From Ariolimax columbianus (Eukaryota; Mollusca; Gastropoda; Stylommatophora; Arionidae), in contig JAVGWX010000005.1 of NCBI GenBank assembly GCA_036924085.1, positions 44,940,278 to 45,004,277 of the forward strand: 64,000 nt of DNA. The letters run 5' to 3'. Below are positions 41,645 through 51,384 of the stretch, piece after piece. A program made the position numbers and the translations under genes. Under the pieces are notes generated by a model. The model saw only the letters and a program-made list of their open reading frames with translations, was not told the origin of the DNA and did not search any database. The first letter of the stretch is position 1; every line of letters begins with the position of its first letter.

Positions 41645-42330
41645 TTAGGTAAATGACAGGACTGCAAATTAAAAACCAACAATTGATTAGCAGAGTAAAG
41701 ATGTTGATGGGGATACAATGGTTTGAAGAAATAAGCATAAGAAAGGGTCATGCAGACACTAACTTTGCTAGACTCTCCAAGACAGCATGGAAGAACTTGC
41801 AGCTGACATTGCAAACCACAGGTGAAATGTGTCGGGTCTGCGTGCTGAACACATTATTGTATGCCACTGAAACATGGACAACCCACTCAAGGCAATAGAG
41901 GAAACATCGTGCTCCAAGGCCGTCTCCAGATAATTATAAACTTCAGGTGGCTTTGCACACCAACCTTCCCCCCCCCCCCCCCCCCCGCCCAAAAAATAAA
42001 TAAAAATAAACCCAAACAAACCGCAACGTTGCCTTCCATTTCAGGAGTTTAAAGCAGGAGAAGATTAAGTTGGTTAACACATATCAGCAGAATGGATATG
42101 CATCGTATCCCCCAAATAGCTGCTGTAGGGTGAATTCCGTGCTGGGAAAAGATACCAAGGCAGGCACGTGCTGAAATATAAAGACATTTGTAAGGCCACA
42201 ATAAAAGGCTTTTCCATTAGCGCTGGCGAATAGGAAATAGCAGTTGCAGACCGAAATGTATGGAGGTGTCAGATTAGGAAAGAGTCTGAAATGTTTGAGG
42301 AATCTCAGATATAATCTTGGAAAAAAAGCG
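41645..42330 (+). pseudogene. LINE-C-like RT C-terminal remnant
   Basis: The plus frame 41653-41898 reads NFARLSKTAWKNLQLTLQTT, GEMCRVCVLNTLLYATETWT. Then, in other frames, SWLTHISRMDMHRIPQIAA. It matches LARL-x-x-x-VW-x-N-x-x-LT-x-x-TK-x-x-VY-x-ACVLSTLLYGSETWT and LRWLGHV-x-RM-x-x-x-RIPK. A poly-C run (about 41968-41987) sits in the middle. Confidence 0.75.
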
Positions 42331-42402
42331 GGAAAATACACACAGAAGGAGCATTGCTTACTCATACTTGTCCAAAAGACCGCTAGTAGGTTTTCAGATA
42401 AA

Positions 42403-42655
42403 AAGTTAATTGCTCATCGCAAGCGATGATGGCGAAATTATCACACGGCTCTTCTGTCTTGATGACGTAACTGCGCTAGTCATCAACCTCACTCTCTCGC
42501 CCAGAGCTACCTTAGAACAACTGGCAAAACGATCAGCCGAGACTACTAGAGATGCAGACACTCTGGTCTTAAATCCCTCGAGACCAGGGATCGCTTGACA
42601 CCGGATTCGATTGCTCATCGTTTCTGTTTATCGCTTTGAGAGGAGAATGCTTTTA
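42403..42655 (-). mobile_element. SINE-C copy, reversed
   Basis: Begins TTGCTCATCGCAAGCGATGA TGGCG (reversed tail shared with LINE-C), then CTGTCTTGATGACGTAACTG, CATCAACCTCACTCTCTCGC, and the head side GATTCGATTGCTCATCG (B-box complement) with GTTTATCGCTTTGAGAGGAG. Confidence 0.7.
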
Positions 42656-42819
42656 CCTGTCTAAATATCCCTTCGTTTAACAGTGCATTCATCTGCTATA
42701 TTTGTGGATGCAGCACGTGTCTGAAGTACGTCGCAGAAGACAAATGATGGCACGTGAAGATTGTAGATCGTAAGAACAAATTAAACTGACACATGATGTT
42801 GGTGAACCATATATGCACG
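42656..42819. other. Spacer
   Basis: No recognised feature. Confidence 0.35.
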
Positions 42820-43310
42820 TTTTTGCACACTTGGAAAAACTGTTTACTTGATGTCAATTATTAAAGAAACAGGTGAATCTGTCAACTGCCTGGAGACGTT
42901 TGATTCAATGTACGGATTCCCAGTCGTCGGCGAACAGTAGATCCAACATCGTGACCTCACTTACCTTGGTGTAAGACTAAGACGTCTTGGATAGAACATT
43001 GGGCCATGTACCTGGTATGAATTTCAGTAGCAGCGCCACCAGAAAGATCATTGCTGCAAAGACCGTGCTAAAGAGTGAAGCTACCAACACACAGTCCTGC
43101 TTGATATTTTTGGTGACTGGGAAGGCTACAGACAAATCTTGTTCTTGCAGTACTCGAGCTGTCGTGAAACTGGTGGACAATCGCAATGAATTCGCGGGGA
43201 CAACACAACGGCCATGATTTGCCAGTCTTTCCCAATTGAGGGTGTCAAATGCCTTGGTCAAGTCGACAAAATATGTATACATATTACATGTTGTTCTAGA
43301 CATTGCTCTT
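42820..43310 (-). pseudogene. LINE RT palm-domain remnant
   Basis: The minus frame 43303-42977 reads YTYFVDLTKAFDTLNWERLA and, after a gap, VLQEQDLSVAFPVTKNIKQD, CVLVASLFSTVF. The DLTKAFDT box carries the first catalytic aspartate, and IKQDCVLVASLF corresponds to VKQGCVLAPTLF. Further on, in a second frame, VSEVTMLDLLFADDWESVH supplies the FADD box near 42935-42910. A frame shift separates them. Confidence 0.8.
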
Positions 43311-43634
43311 GGAGTTGAGGTGCTGCATATAGGATGCCGACAGTCTCACTACCAACACAAAACCACACTAATTCTCTGGGAGTAGATCCTGCTCATTGGC
43401 CAGCTAGGCGTTTGAGCTGGAGTCGAGCTAGAATTGTGCCCGCGATTGAGAGCAAAGGAGATGCCCCTGTAGCTGTAGTTGTCGCCCTTTTCTTTTTACA
43501 AGTGTACATTAGTGGTATCTTTCATCTGCTGTGAAAGTTTCTTATGCTTCCCATATACAACGATAGGGTGTAGTCAGTTCCCGAAGAAGTACAGGGCCTT
43601 CTGCTTTTGTAATACTCAGCAGGCAGGTAACCTG
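43311..43634. other. No recognisable feature
   Basis: No protein motif or repeat recognised. Confidence 0.4.
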
Positions 43635-43860
43635 ACTTGTGAGCCTTGCCTTTGGACATCGACCTGATAGCGTTTCTGACCTTAGTCTCGCTGGGCTCGA
43701 GATCAAGCCCACAGTCAACTCCTCACATGTGTGCCCCGGTTTCGGCAGTCTGCCATGCCAGGATTGGTCTTTATAGTCATATGAAAATAGATCTCGCATA
43801 AGATATGATGATATCGCCATCTTCGCTTGCGATGGACAACTATTACAGAAACAAGCATGG
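43635..43860 (+). pseudogene. LINE-C C-terminus and 3' tail
   Basis: The plus frame reads TPHMCAPVSAVCHARIGLYS, HMKIDLA, a degraded C-x2-C-x-H-x-H finger (usually CPxCxRxCxARIGLxSHxRxH). It is followed by GATGATATCGCCATCTTCGC, TTGCGATGGACAACTATTAC. The same end occurs at 52150-52320 and 63360-63515. Confidence 0.75.
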
Positions 43861-44594
43861 ATTTAAGTCATTCAAAAAAAAGCAACAAAAAAAAACTAAT
43901 CACGGAAAAATGATCTTCGTCGGTGAAAATAAAACTTACTAACAATTCTAAACGATTAATATTTAAACGGTTAAATAAAATGTGCTACATCACGCATTTT
44001 AATTAGAAAAACCGATGAGCCATAGGGGTCTTTGTACAGTTGTAACGTAAATATCGATTAGCATAGAAAGAGTCTTGTACAGTTGTGACCTAAAAAGAAA
44101 GAAAATGAGACTAAGTAAATACAGACGGAGTGATGGAGGTGGATGGTTTTGAGGACGATTAGAGAAATGTTGCTGTCGAAGACGGATGTGTCGGACCTAA
44201 AGGTGCAAATATCGAAGTCAAGCTGTAAACTAGCGACACAACATATTACGTTCTCCGGACAACATCCTGCTACTTGCAAAGTCCTGTTCAGGGCTTGATA
44301 TCAGTAGATTCAGAACGATCGTAGAAGAACGAGAAGAGAAATATTATTATTTATCTAATTAATGAATATGAAAAAAAATAGGGAATCTCGTAAAAAACAA
44401 ATATGAGCTGTGTTCTAACCGTTTGTCGATCAGAACAAACGTTTCAAATTCAAACACTACTAGGGCCGCAGGATAAGCTCAGTAGATCAATAGGTGCAAA
44501 ATAAAAACCGTAGTGCAACGCACACCGCATTGGGGAATAGAGAAATAAGACAAACGCAAAACAAAACAAAAAGTTATAGCATTGGTTACGTTGT
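43861..44594. other. No recognisable feature
   Basis: No protein motif or repeat recognised. Confidence 0.4.
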
Positions 44595-44805
44595 ATGACT
44601 CAGTTACAAAATAGTATACGTTCTATGGCTCAGTTGCAACATAGGATACGATCTTTGACTCAGTTGCAACATAAAATACGATCTTTCACTAAGTTACAAC
44701 ATAAGATACGATATTTGACTCAGTTGCAACATAGGATACGATCTTTGACTCAGTTGCAACCATACGATACGATCTTTGGTTTAGTTGCAACATAGGATAA
44801 CCTGA
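44595..44805. repeat. 30-bp array, about 7 units
   Basis: Units GACTCAGTTGCAACATAGGA TACGATCTTT with variants (AAAATACG, AAGATACG). It is the first of four adjacent arrays. Confidence 0.9.
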
Positions 44806-44884
44806 ATGGCTTATTGGTCACATATGATAGTTTTGATGATATAAAGTCCCCATTAGGATAAGGTATATATGACTCAATGGCCAT

Positions 44885-45570
44885 AGATGGCTCAAAGGCC
44901 AGATTAGGTTAAGGTTTATGGCACAATGCACACATTAGGCTAAGATCGATGGCACAATGCACACATTAGGCTAAGATCGATGGCACAATGCACACATTAG
45001 GCTAAGATCGATGGCACAATGCACACATTAGGCTAAGATCGATGGCACAATGCACACATTAGGCTAAGATCGATGGCACAATGCACACATTAGGCTAAAT
45101 TTGATGGCTCAATGGTCACATTAATATGGTCTCGAAGACTCAATGACCACTTTATGACAAGCAACGCAGCTCATTGATCACATTAGGATAAGCTTGATGG
45201 TTCAATGACCACATTAGGATAAGATGGATGGTTCAATGACCACATTAGGATAAGCTGGATGGTTCAATGACCACATTAGGATAAGCTTGATGGTTCAATG
45301 ACCACATTAGGATAAGCTTGATGGTTCAATGACCACATTAGGATAAGCTTGATGGTTCAATGACCACATTAGGATAAGCTTGATGGTTCAATGACCACAT
45401 TAGGATAAGCTTGATGGTTCAATGGCCACATTAGGATAAGCTTGATGGTTCAATAACCACATTAGGATAAGCTTGATGGTTCAATGGCCACATTAGGATA
45501 AGCTTGATGGTTCAATGACTACATTAGGATAAGCTGGATTGTTCAATGACCACATTACGATAAGCTCAAT
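44885..45570. repeat. 31-bp arrays, two related unit types
   Basis: About 44890-45100: GATGGCACAATGCACACATT AGGCTAAGATC, near-identical units. About 45130-45570: GATGGTTCAATGACCACATT AGGATAAGCTT, about 13 units. The two share the pattern GATGG-x-CAATG-x-C-ACATTAGG-TAAG, so one derives from the other. Confidence 0.95.
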
Positions 45571-45960
45571 GACCTCTGTAGGGCAAGTACCATGACTCAA
45601 TGACCACATTAGGATAAGCTCTGTGACTTAATGTCCACATTAGGATAAGCTCGGTGACTTAATGTCCACATTAGGATACACTCGGTGACTTAATGTCCAC
45701 ATTAGGATAAGCTCGGTGACTTAATGTCCACATTAGGATAAGCTCGGTGATTTAATGTCCACTTTAGGATAAGCTCGGTGACTTAATGTCCACATTAGGA
45801 TAAGCTTGGTAACTTAATGTCCACATTAGGATAAGCTCGGTGACTTAATGTCCACATTAGGATAAGCTTGGTAACTTAATGTCCACTTTAGGATAAGCTC
45901 TGTGACTTAATGTCCACATTAGGATAAGCTCGGTTGCGACATTAGGATAAGTTGGTTAAA
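45571..45960. repeat. 31-bp array, third unit type
   Basis: TGACTTAATGTCCACATTAG GATAAGCTCGG in about 12 units. The ACATTAGGATAAGCT core is kept from the neighbouring array while the other half has changed. Confidence 0.95.
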
Positions 45961-45999
45961 TGACCTGAAATTCATCGTCGTTCGTCATGTGTGTTTAGA

Positions 46000-46640
46000 C
46001 AACAGACTAGTACGTTCATGAGTGTTTGAATGGTGTAAACGCTTAGTGAATGTCGTGAATACATCAGTGCTTGAATGGTGTAAACGCTTACGTGAAGGTC
46101 GTGAATACATCGAGCATCAGCCACGTGAAGGTCGACAGAAAAGTATCCTTACAGGTGAAGCCAAACACAGTGTCAAAAAGGTTATTTTAAACGATCGGCG
46201 AGTTACTTTACGCGAAGTCTCGATGGCTACTGGTATCAGCATATGTTCTGTGGGCATTATCATCACGGATCACCTCAATCTTCATCAAGTTTTTTTGTCG
46301 TTGGGTACCGAAACAAATGAGTTTTGATCAAACAAGTGTCTTTCACCAACGTGAAACACCATATGCCCCAAAACTGTTATTGACCAATTGCATTGGAAGG
46401 TATCTGCCATACCTGCCTTACAGTCCCGAATTGGCCACGAGTGATTTTCACCTTTTTGCCGATTTAAAAGAGCATTTCGGAGTACAGAAGTATCACATGG
46501 ATGAGAAAGTCGTCAGAAAGTTCATTAATGGCTCAAAGATCAGTCAACAGAGTTCTACACACTGTTGAAATACAGAAGCTTGTATACAGATGGGACAAAT
46601 GTGTTGCAGTGGCAGGTGGCTACGACGAAAATTAGAACAG
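46000..46640 (+). pseudogene. mariner-type transposase relic
   Basis: The plus frame 46022-46327 reads FEWCKRLVNVVNTSV, then LEWCKRLREGREYIEHQPRE, GRQKSILTGE, VKKVILNDRRVTLREVSMAT, GISICSVG: the helix-turn-helix with the HKRFREGRE box. A large deletion follows, then 46317-46568: SVFHQRETPYAPKLL, LPYLPYSPELATSDFHLFAD, LKEHFGVQKYHMDEKV. The third catalytic Asp (ATSDFHLF) is kept. The DNA-P segment of the second Asp is altered (HQRETP), and the first-Asp region is deleted. No terminal inverted repeats were found. Confidence 0.8.
46024..46113. repeat. 45-bp duplication in transposase HTH
   Basis: GTTTGAATGGTGTAAACGCTT ... GTGAATACATCA at 46024 and GCTTGAATGGTGTAAACGCTTAC at 46069. The unit adds 15 codons (FEWCKRL ... 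then LEWCKRL ...). Confidence 0.8.
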
Positions 46641-46689
46641 GTAATTTAAATGAATATCTCATAGTTGTCTAGAGAGACATTTTGTACGA

Positions 46690-46690
<1 letters not shown>

Positions 46691-46743
<53 letters not shown>
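46691..46743. repeat. (TA)n microsatellite
   Basis: About 26 TA dinucleotides, directly abutting the 3' tail of a reversed SINE-C. Confidence 0.95.
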
Positions 46744-46744
<1 letters not shown>

Positions 46745-46746
<2 letters not shown>

Positions 46747-47065
46747 ATTAGTTGTCCATCGCAAGCTATGATGGCGACATCAACAGACGGTTATGTCTTG
46801 ATGATGTAACTTGCGCTGTATTTGGATTATAGTGAGGAAATAACTGCGTTTGTCATTTACCTCACTCTCTGGTCCCGAGCTACCTTGGACCAGTGGCAAG
46901 ACAGTAGTCATGACGACTGGAAGCGATTCAGGATGCAGGCACATGGTCCCACCTTCCGTGAGACCAGGGGTCACTTTAAAACTTGTGATTCAATAGTCCA
47001 CCGTTTATGTTCATCTCTTTGGTAGGTAAGCGCCTGAACTCTCGACCACAGCAGACTCTATAGAG
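46745..47065 (-). mobile_element. SINE-C copy, reversed, nearly full length
   Basis: Tail TTGTCCATCGCAAGCTATGA TGGCGACATC; body TGTCTTGATGATGTAACTTG, GGATTATAGTGAGGAAATAA, ACCTCACTCTCTGGTCCCGA; head near 47030-47060 with AACTCTCGACCACAGC (complement of GCTGTGGTCGAGAG). It has the 42-bp segment once. Confidence 0.75.
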
Positions 47066-47204
47066 TCTGTCAACAACCAGTGTTACATTCCAGTCGTCAC
47101 CCGAAGTCACCTACACGCAGTCATGCTGGCGCTGTAGGGGTATGCGAATGATAGAGCTACAGTGGATACCATCACACTGTGGTATCACATGAAAGCACAC
47201 AGGT
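47066..47204. other. Spacer
   Basis: No recognised feature. Confidence 0.35.
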
Positions 47205-47500
47205 TAGTAAAGAAGAGAGCAACACAAGAACAAACAATCACCTTCTAAGAAAAGAAGAATCCTATCCAAGTCATAAGAACAGTTTGCCAAACGATAGAGA
47301 GCTATCACAGACTCGAAGAGCAGAGGAAGTGATCCTGTTCCGCATGAGAACGGAACATAACAGATTCAATGGTCACTTACACAGACTGAAATTGGCTCCA
47401 TCACCCTTGTATATGTGCAGACAAGCAGCACAAACAGCCAAACCTGCAAGACTGGTGTATGCGATGGCAAGTGTGTACTAGCACTGGCACACAGAGACGA
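47205..47500 (+). pseudogene. LINE C-terminal Cys-rich remnant
   Basis: The frame 47179-47481 has EEVILFRMRTEHNRFNGHLH, RLKLAPSPLYMCRQAAQTAK. It matches FRLRTGHNRLN-x-H-x-x-x-KLAPSP-x-CPCG-x-x-x-QTAEH. The CPCG cysteines are changed to MCRQ, and the rest is lost. Confidence 0.7.
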
Positions 47501-47689
47501 ATCTCCACGAATAGTATATTTATAAATCTGGAAGAACTCCTCATTACAACAACCTCAATTCAGAGAACTTGCCTTCGCGTGTAGACGTAATTAAGAAAAG
47601 ACTTGGCGTTCGAGAAGAAGAAGGACCCCCCACTTTGCTCCTTACAGATCTCATCTCATCTCGTGCCGTCTCGTCCATAGCCTAGGTGA
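47501..47689. other. Spacer
   Basis: No recognised feature. Confidence 0.35.
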
Positions 47690-47995
47690 TTGTAGGAGGA
47701 TCACATCTCAGCACATCATGAACTGTCCGTCGCCATGGTACTCTTATCGTCTGCATGTATTGCAGTTTCATTCAATATTGTGCCCGTCTACTTGTGAATA
47801 TCACCTGTCCAATGCATCTTAGGGCGACCTCTTTCTCTTCGCCTCGCAGTATCAGATTGGGTAAACCATGAGAACGTATCACATGATCGTGCCAGCATAG
47901 CTATTGTGATTTGACAATTGAAAAGAGGTCCGAATACGGCCCGACAGACTTTCCGACAATATTACGTACACTGACACTCGTGACGTGAACTCCAT
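47690..47995 (-). pseudogene. LINE-N-like C-terminal remnant
   Basis: Minus strand: SVGPYSDLFSIVKSQ, LCWHDHVIRSHGLPNLILRG, EEKEVALRCIGQV. It corresponds to GPHDDLLT-x-VK-x-RKL-x-WYGHV-x-RS-x-GL-x-x-x-ILQG of LINE-N. Beyond that it is degenerate. Confidence 0.6.
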
Positions 47996-48544
47996 ATGAT
48001 TTGACAATGATCTTTCTAAAATACCTCATTTATATAGTCTGGATTTTACGCTCCAGCGTAGCATTTAATATGCATATTGCAGGTAGCATGTGTCAAATCA
48101 ATATGTGCGATTTGTTAAATGCGATAATGTTGCTAGCACCATCCACAGCCATCGTTAATTACATTTTACTGCACGCTTTAAGTTTGTAATGTCATATTCT
48201 TTGCTTCCGAGATCCGCACGACTATAAATAATGTTTTTTTATTCCTGTCTGGTCATTGTTGACTCTTATCCACAACAAAAACTTCTAACAACAAATAACA
48301 TCGATATTGAGCTATGGAAAAGAATAATTACTAAACATATCTGATCCGTTACGTTGAACGGTTCTGAAACATTTTCTAAACAAAACGGGTGACACGACAT
48401 AAGTTTTTGAGATGTGGTGCTATCGTAGGATGCATAGAATGAACTGGTCTGAAAAAAGGTCAAACGAACTATTGCTTAAAGATATAGGGTCACATTGACA
48501 GCTGAGGACGAGTACACATAAAGGTAGATTTTTTTGGGTTTGAG
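47996..48544. other. No recognisable feature
   Basis: No protein motif or repeat recognised. Confidence 0.4.
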
Positions 48545-48705
48545 CATAACATGAGACATGCAGACTTACTATCCCAAATACTAGAATGCAAAGTTCAGGG
48601 AAAAGCAGAATGGGACGTCCAAGAAACAATTACATCACACAGGCGACCAAGGACATTGGGATGTAAACGTATACTGAGCTGAAGAGATATGATAGGAATA
48701 GTGAC
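48545..48705 (+). pseudogene. LINE C-terminal fragment before the 59-bp array
   Basis: Plus frames: RHADLLSQILECKVQGKAE, and in the next frame KSRMGRPRNNYITQATKDIG, with ELKRYDRNSDET further on. This resembles the L-x-x-ILQGKV-x-GKR-x-RGRPR-x-x-YI stretch near the C-terminus of LINE ORFs. It runs straight into the array. Confidence 0.5.
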
Positions 48706-49170
48706 GAAACATGATCAGATGACTTCAACACCAGTCACCGGGCTGACTTACATAGGACAGAGGCGTTACATGATCAGATGACTTCAACACCAGTCACCGG
48801 ACTGACTAACATAGGACAGAGGCGTTACATGATCAGAATGATCAGATGACTTCAACACCAGTCAGCGGGCTGAATTACATAGGATAGAGGCGTTACATGA
48901 TCAGATGACTTCAACAAGTCACCGGACTGACTAACATAGGACAGAGGCGTTACATGATCAGATGACTTCAACAAGTCACCGGACTGACTAACATAGGACA
49001 GAGGCGTTACATGATCAGATGACTTCAACACCAGTCACCGGACTGACTTACATAGGACAGAGGCGTTACATGATCAGATGGCTTCAACACCAGTCACCGG
49101 ACTGATTAAAATAGGACAAAGGCGTTACATGATCAGATGACTTCAACACCAGTCACCGGGCTGACTTACC
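48706..49170. repeat. 59-bp minisatellite, about 8 copies
   Basis: TTACATGATCAGATGACTTC AACACCAGTCACCGGGCTGA CTTACATAGGACAGAGGCG; for example at 48766 and 48825. Some units lack a few bases (CAACAAGTCACC), and one has an 11-bp ATGATCAGA duplication. Confidence 0.95.
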
Positions 49171-49484
49171 TGCTAATGATGATTATGTCTATTCATAATT
49201 GTCTTTTATCCCAGCTTTAGATATGGGCCACATTGTGGACTTGGTGAGCTGCGTATTCGAGACCCTTGGTCTAAGGGGCCCACAAATGGTTAAGGGCGCC
49301 TGGTCTAGACCCCTGTTATTATCATAATCACACGCTTATCCAGTCCTAATCCGTGTCTATGATATCTTCTTGCAATCTTGAACAGAAGGGACGTGTGTAG
49401 TAACTATAGTAAAAGTAACCCATACCATTACTGCCATAGGGGTGTGAGGTGTTAGCGATCTCACATTTCAAAGGCGCGGCAATA
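49171..49484. other. No recognisable feature
   Basis: No protein motif or repeat recognised. Confidence 0.4.
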
Positions 49485-49682
49485 TGAGGGCAGTAGCCAT
49501 CTCCTCTCCCTCGCCGTTTTTACTTCCCGGACTGAAACGGTACCCATTTAAGCCTGGGTTGACCTGGGTGCCGTGGCGATCTGAAAAAAAAAATTTCCGC
49601 CTCAACTGGGGAATTAACCCAGGATCATTCAGATGCGAAGCCAGCACGCTAACCACTGTGCTATGCCCAACTATCAGATGAC
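49485..49682 (-). mobile_element. tRNA-derived SINE, single copy
   Basis: Minus strand: GGGCATAGCACAGTGGTTAG CGTGCTGG (A box) and CCTGGGTTAATTCCCCAGTT (B box) closely resemble a tRNA gene. They are followed by an A-rich stretch and AGCCTAAATGGG-type body CTTAAATGGGTACCGTTTCA. Confidence 0.75.
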
Positions 49683-49794
49683 ACATGTTTTTTTTCTCTC
49701 ACTTTTCTGGATATGCATTGTCACTTGGTAGATTTAATACATACATTTCTTGTAGTTGTTGGAAGGGAGGAAATAGTGGCCGTATTTTTATTAC

Positions 49795-50225
49795 TACCAG
49801 CGGCCTCTCACAGACCCCCAAGCGATCTCTCAACCACGTAGCGACCTCTCACAGAACTACTGGTGACATCTTACAGATCCACCTAGCGACCTCTCAGAGA
49901 ACTCAAAACGACCTTTCACAGAACCCATATCGACCTCTCATAGAACCTATATCGACCTCTCACAGAACCCATATCGACCTCTCATAGAACCCAAAGCGAC
50001 CTCTCACAGAACCGATAGCGACCTCTCAGAGAACCCAAGCGACCTCTCACAGAACCCATATCGACCTCTCAGAGAACCCAAACCGACCTCTCACAGAACC
50101 CAAGCGAGCTCTCAGAGAACCCAAAGCAACCTCTCACAGAACCCATATCGACCTCTCAGAGAACCCTAAGCGACCTCTCAGAGAATCCACAGCGACCTCT
50201 CAGAGAATCCAAAGCGACCTTTCAG
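49795..50225. repeat. ~21-23-bp array
   Basis: Units CGACCTCTCACAGAACCCAT AT and variants (AGAGAACCCAAAG). About 19-20 units. Confidence 0.9.
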
Positions 50226-50920
50226 AAAACCCCTAGTGACATCTTATAGATCCACCTAGCAACCTCTCACAGAACCCCTGATGACATCTTACAGATCCAC
50301 CTAACGACCTCTCACAGAACCCATAGCAACCTCTCAGAGAACCCTTAGCAACCTCTCACAGAACTCCTAGTGACCTTTCACAGAACCCCTGGTGACATCT
50401 TACAGATCCACCTAGCAACCTCTCACAGAACCCCTGGTGACATATTACAGATCCACCTAGCAACCTCTCACAGAACCCCTGGTGACATATTATAGATCCA
50501 CCTAGCAACCTCTCACAGAATCCCTGGTGACATCTTACAGATCCACCTAGCGACCTTTCACAGAATCCCTGGTGACATCTTACAGATCCACCTAGCAACC
50601 TCTCACAGAACCCCTAGTGACATCTTACAGATCCACCTAGCAACCTCTCACAGAACCCCTGGTGACATATTACAGATCCACCTAGCAACCTCTCACAGAA
50701 CCCCTGGTGACATATTACAGATCCACCTAGCAACCTCTCACAGAACCCCTGGTGACATCTTATAGATCCACCTAGCAACCACTCACAGAACCCCTAGTGA
50801 CATCTTACAGATCCACCTAGCAACCTCTCACAGAATCCCTGGTGACATCTTACAGATCCACCTAGCGACCTCTTACAGAACTCTTATCGACCTCTAGCAG
50901 AACCACTAGCGTCTGCTCGC
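50226..50920. repeat. 45-bp higher-order array built from the ~22-bp unit
   Basis: CCTAGCAACCTCTCACAGAA CCCCTGGTGACATCTTACAG ATCCA repeated about 15 times. It contains the CTCTCACAGAACCC core of the left array plus a second half, i.e. a dimerised unit that then spread. Confidence 0.9.
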
Positions 50921-51384
50921 GAAATCGAGCCCCTAACATCTCGCAGAACCCTTGAATGTTTTGACTTCTCAATGTACACTATCTATCACAGCTGAAGCGA
51001 GGCCTGCTGCACCTTCCGAAGTAATGACTGAGAGCAGACACAAGTACCGCCTTGATTAATGAGGTCTCAGACAGCCACCTCAGCTGAAATCATTGCCTCA
51101 ATCACCATTCTCATAATGTCATATCTGCCACACTCAGCTCTTTTCCGACTTTGCCTCTCACTCCAGTAAAGAAACGACCCCAACCTGATTTATCACCCTA
51201 GTGGAGAGCTCCATATATATTTACACTCTCCATTCTCACTATGAGTTTCAAAAACCTTGTTCCTGTTTCCACAGCCTTCTGGTTATTAAATGGTAAAAAT
51301 CTGCGAATATGCCTGTAGTTATTGGTAGACAGAGTTTGTCTTACTGCCACTAGGAAAACTGAGGTACTTTTCCAGTTTGCTCAT
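50921..51384. other. No recognisable feature
   Basis: No protein motif or repeat recognised. Confidence 0.4.
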
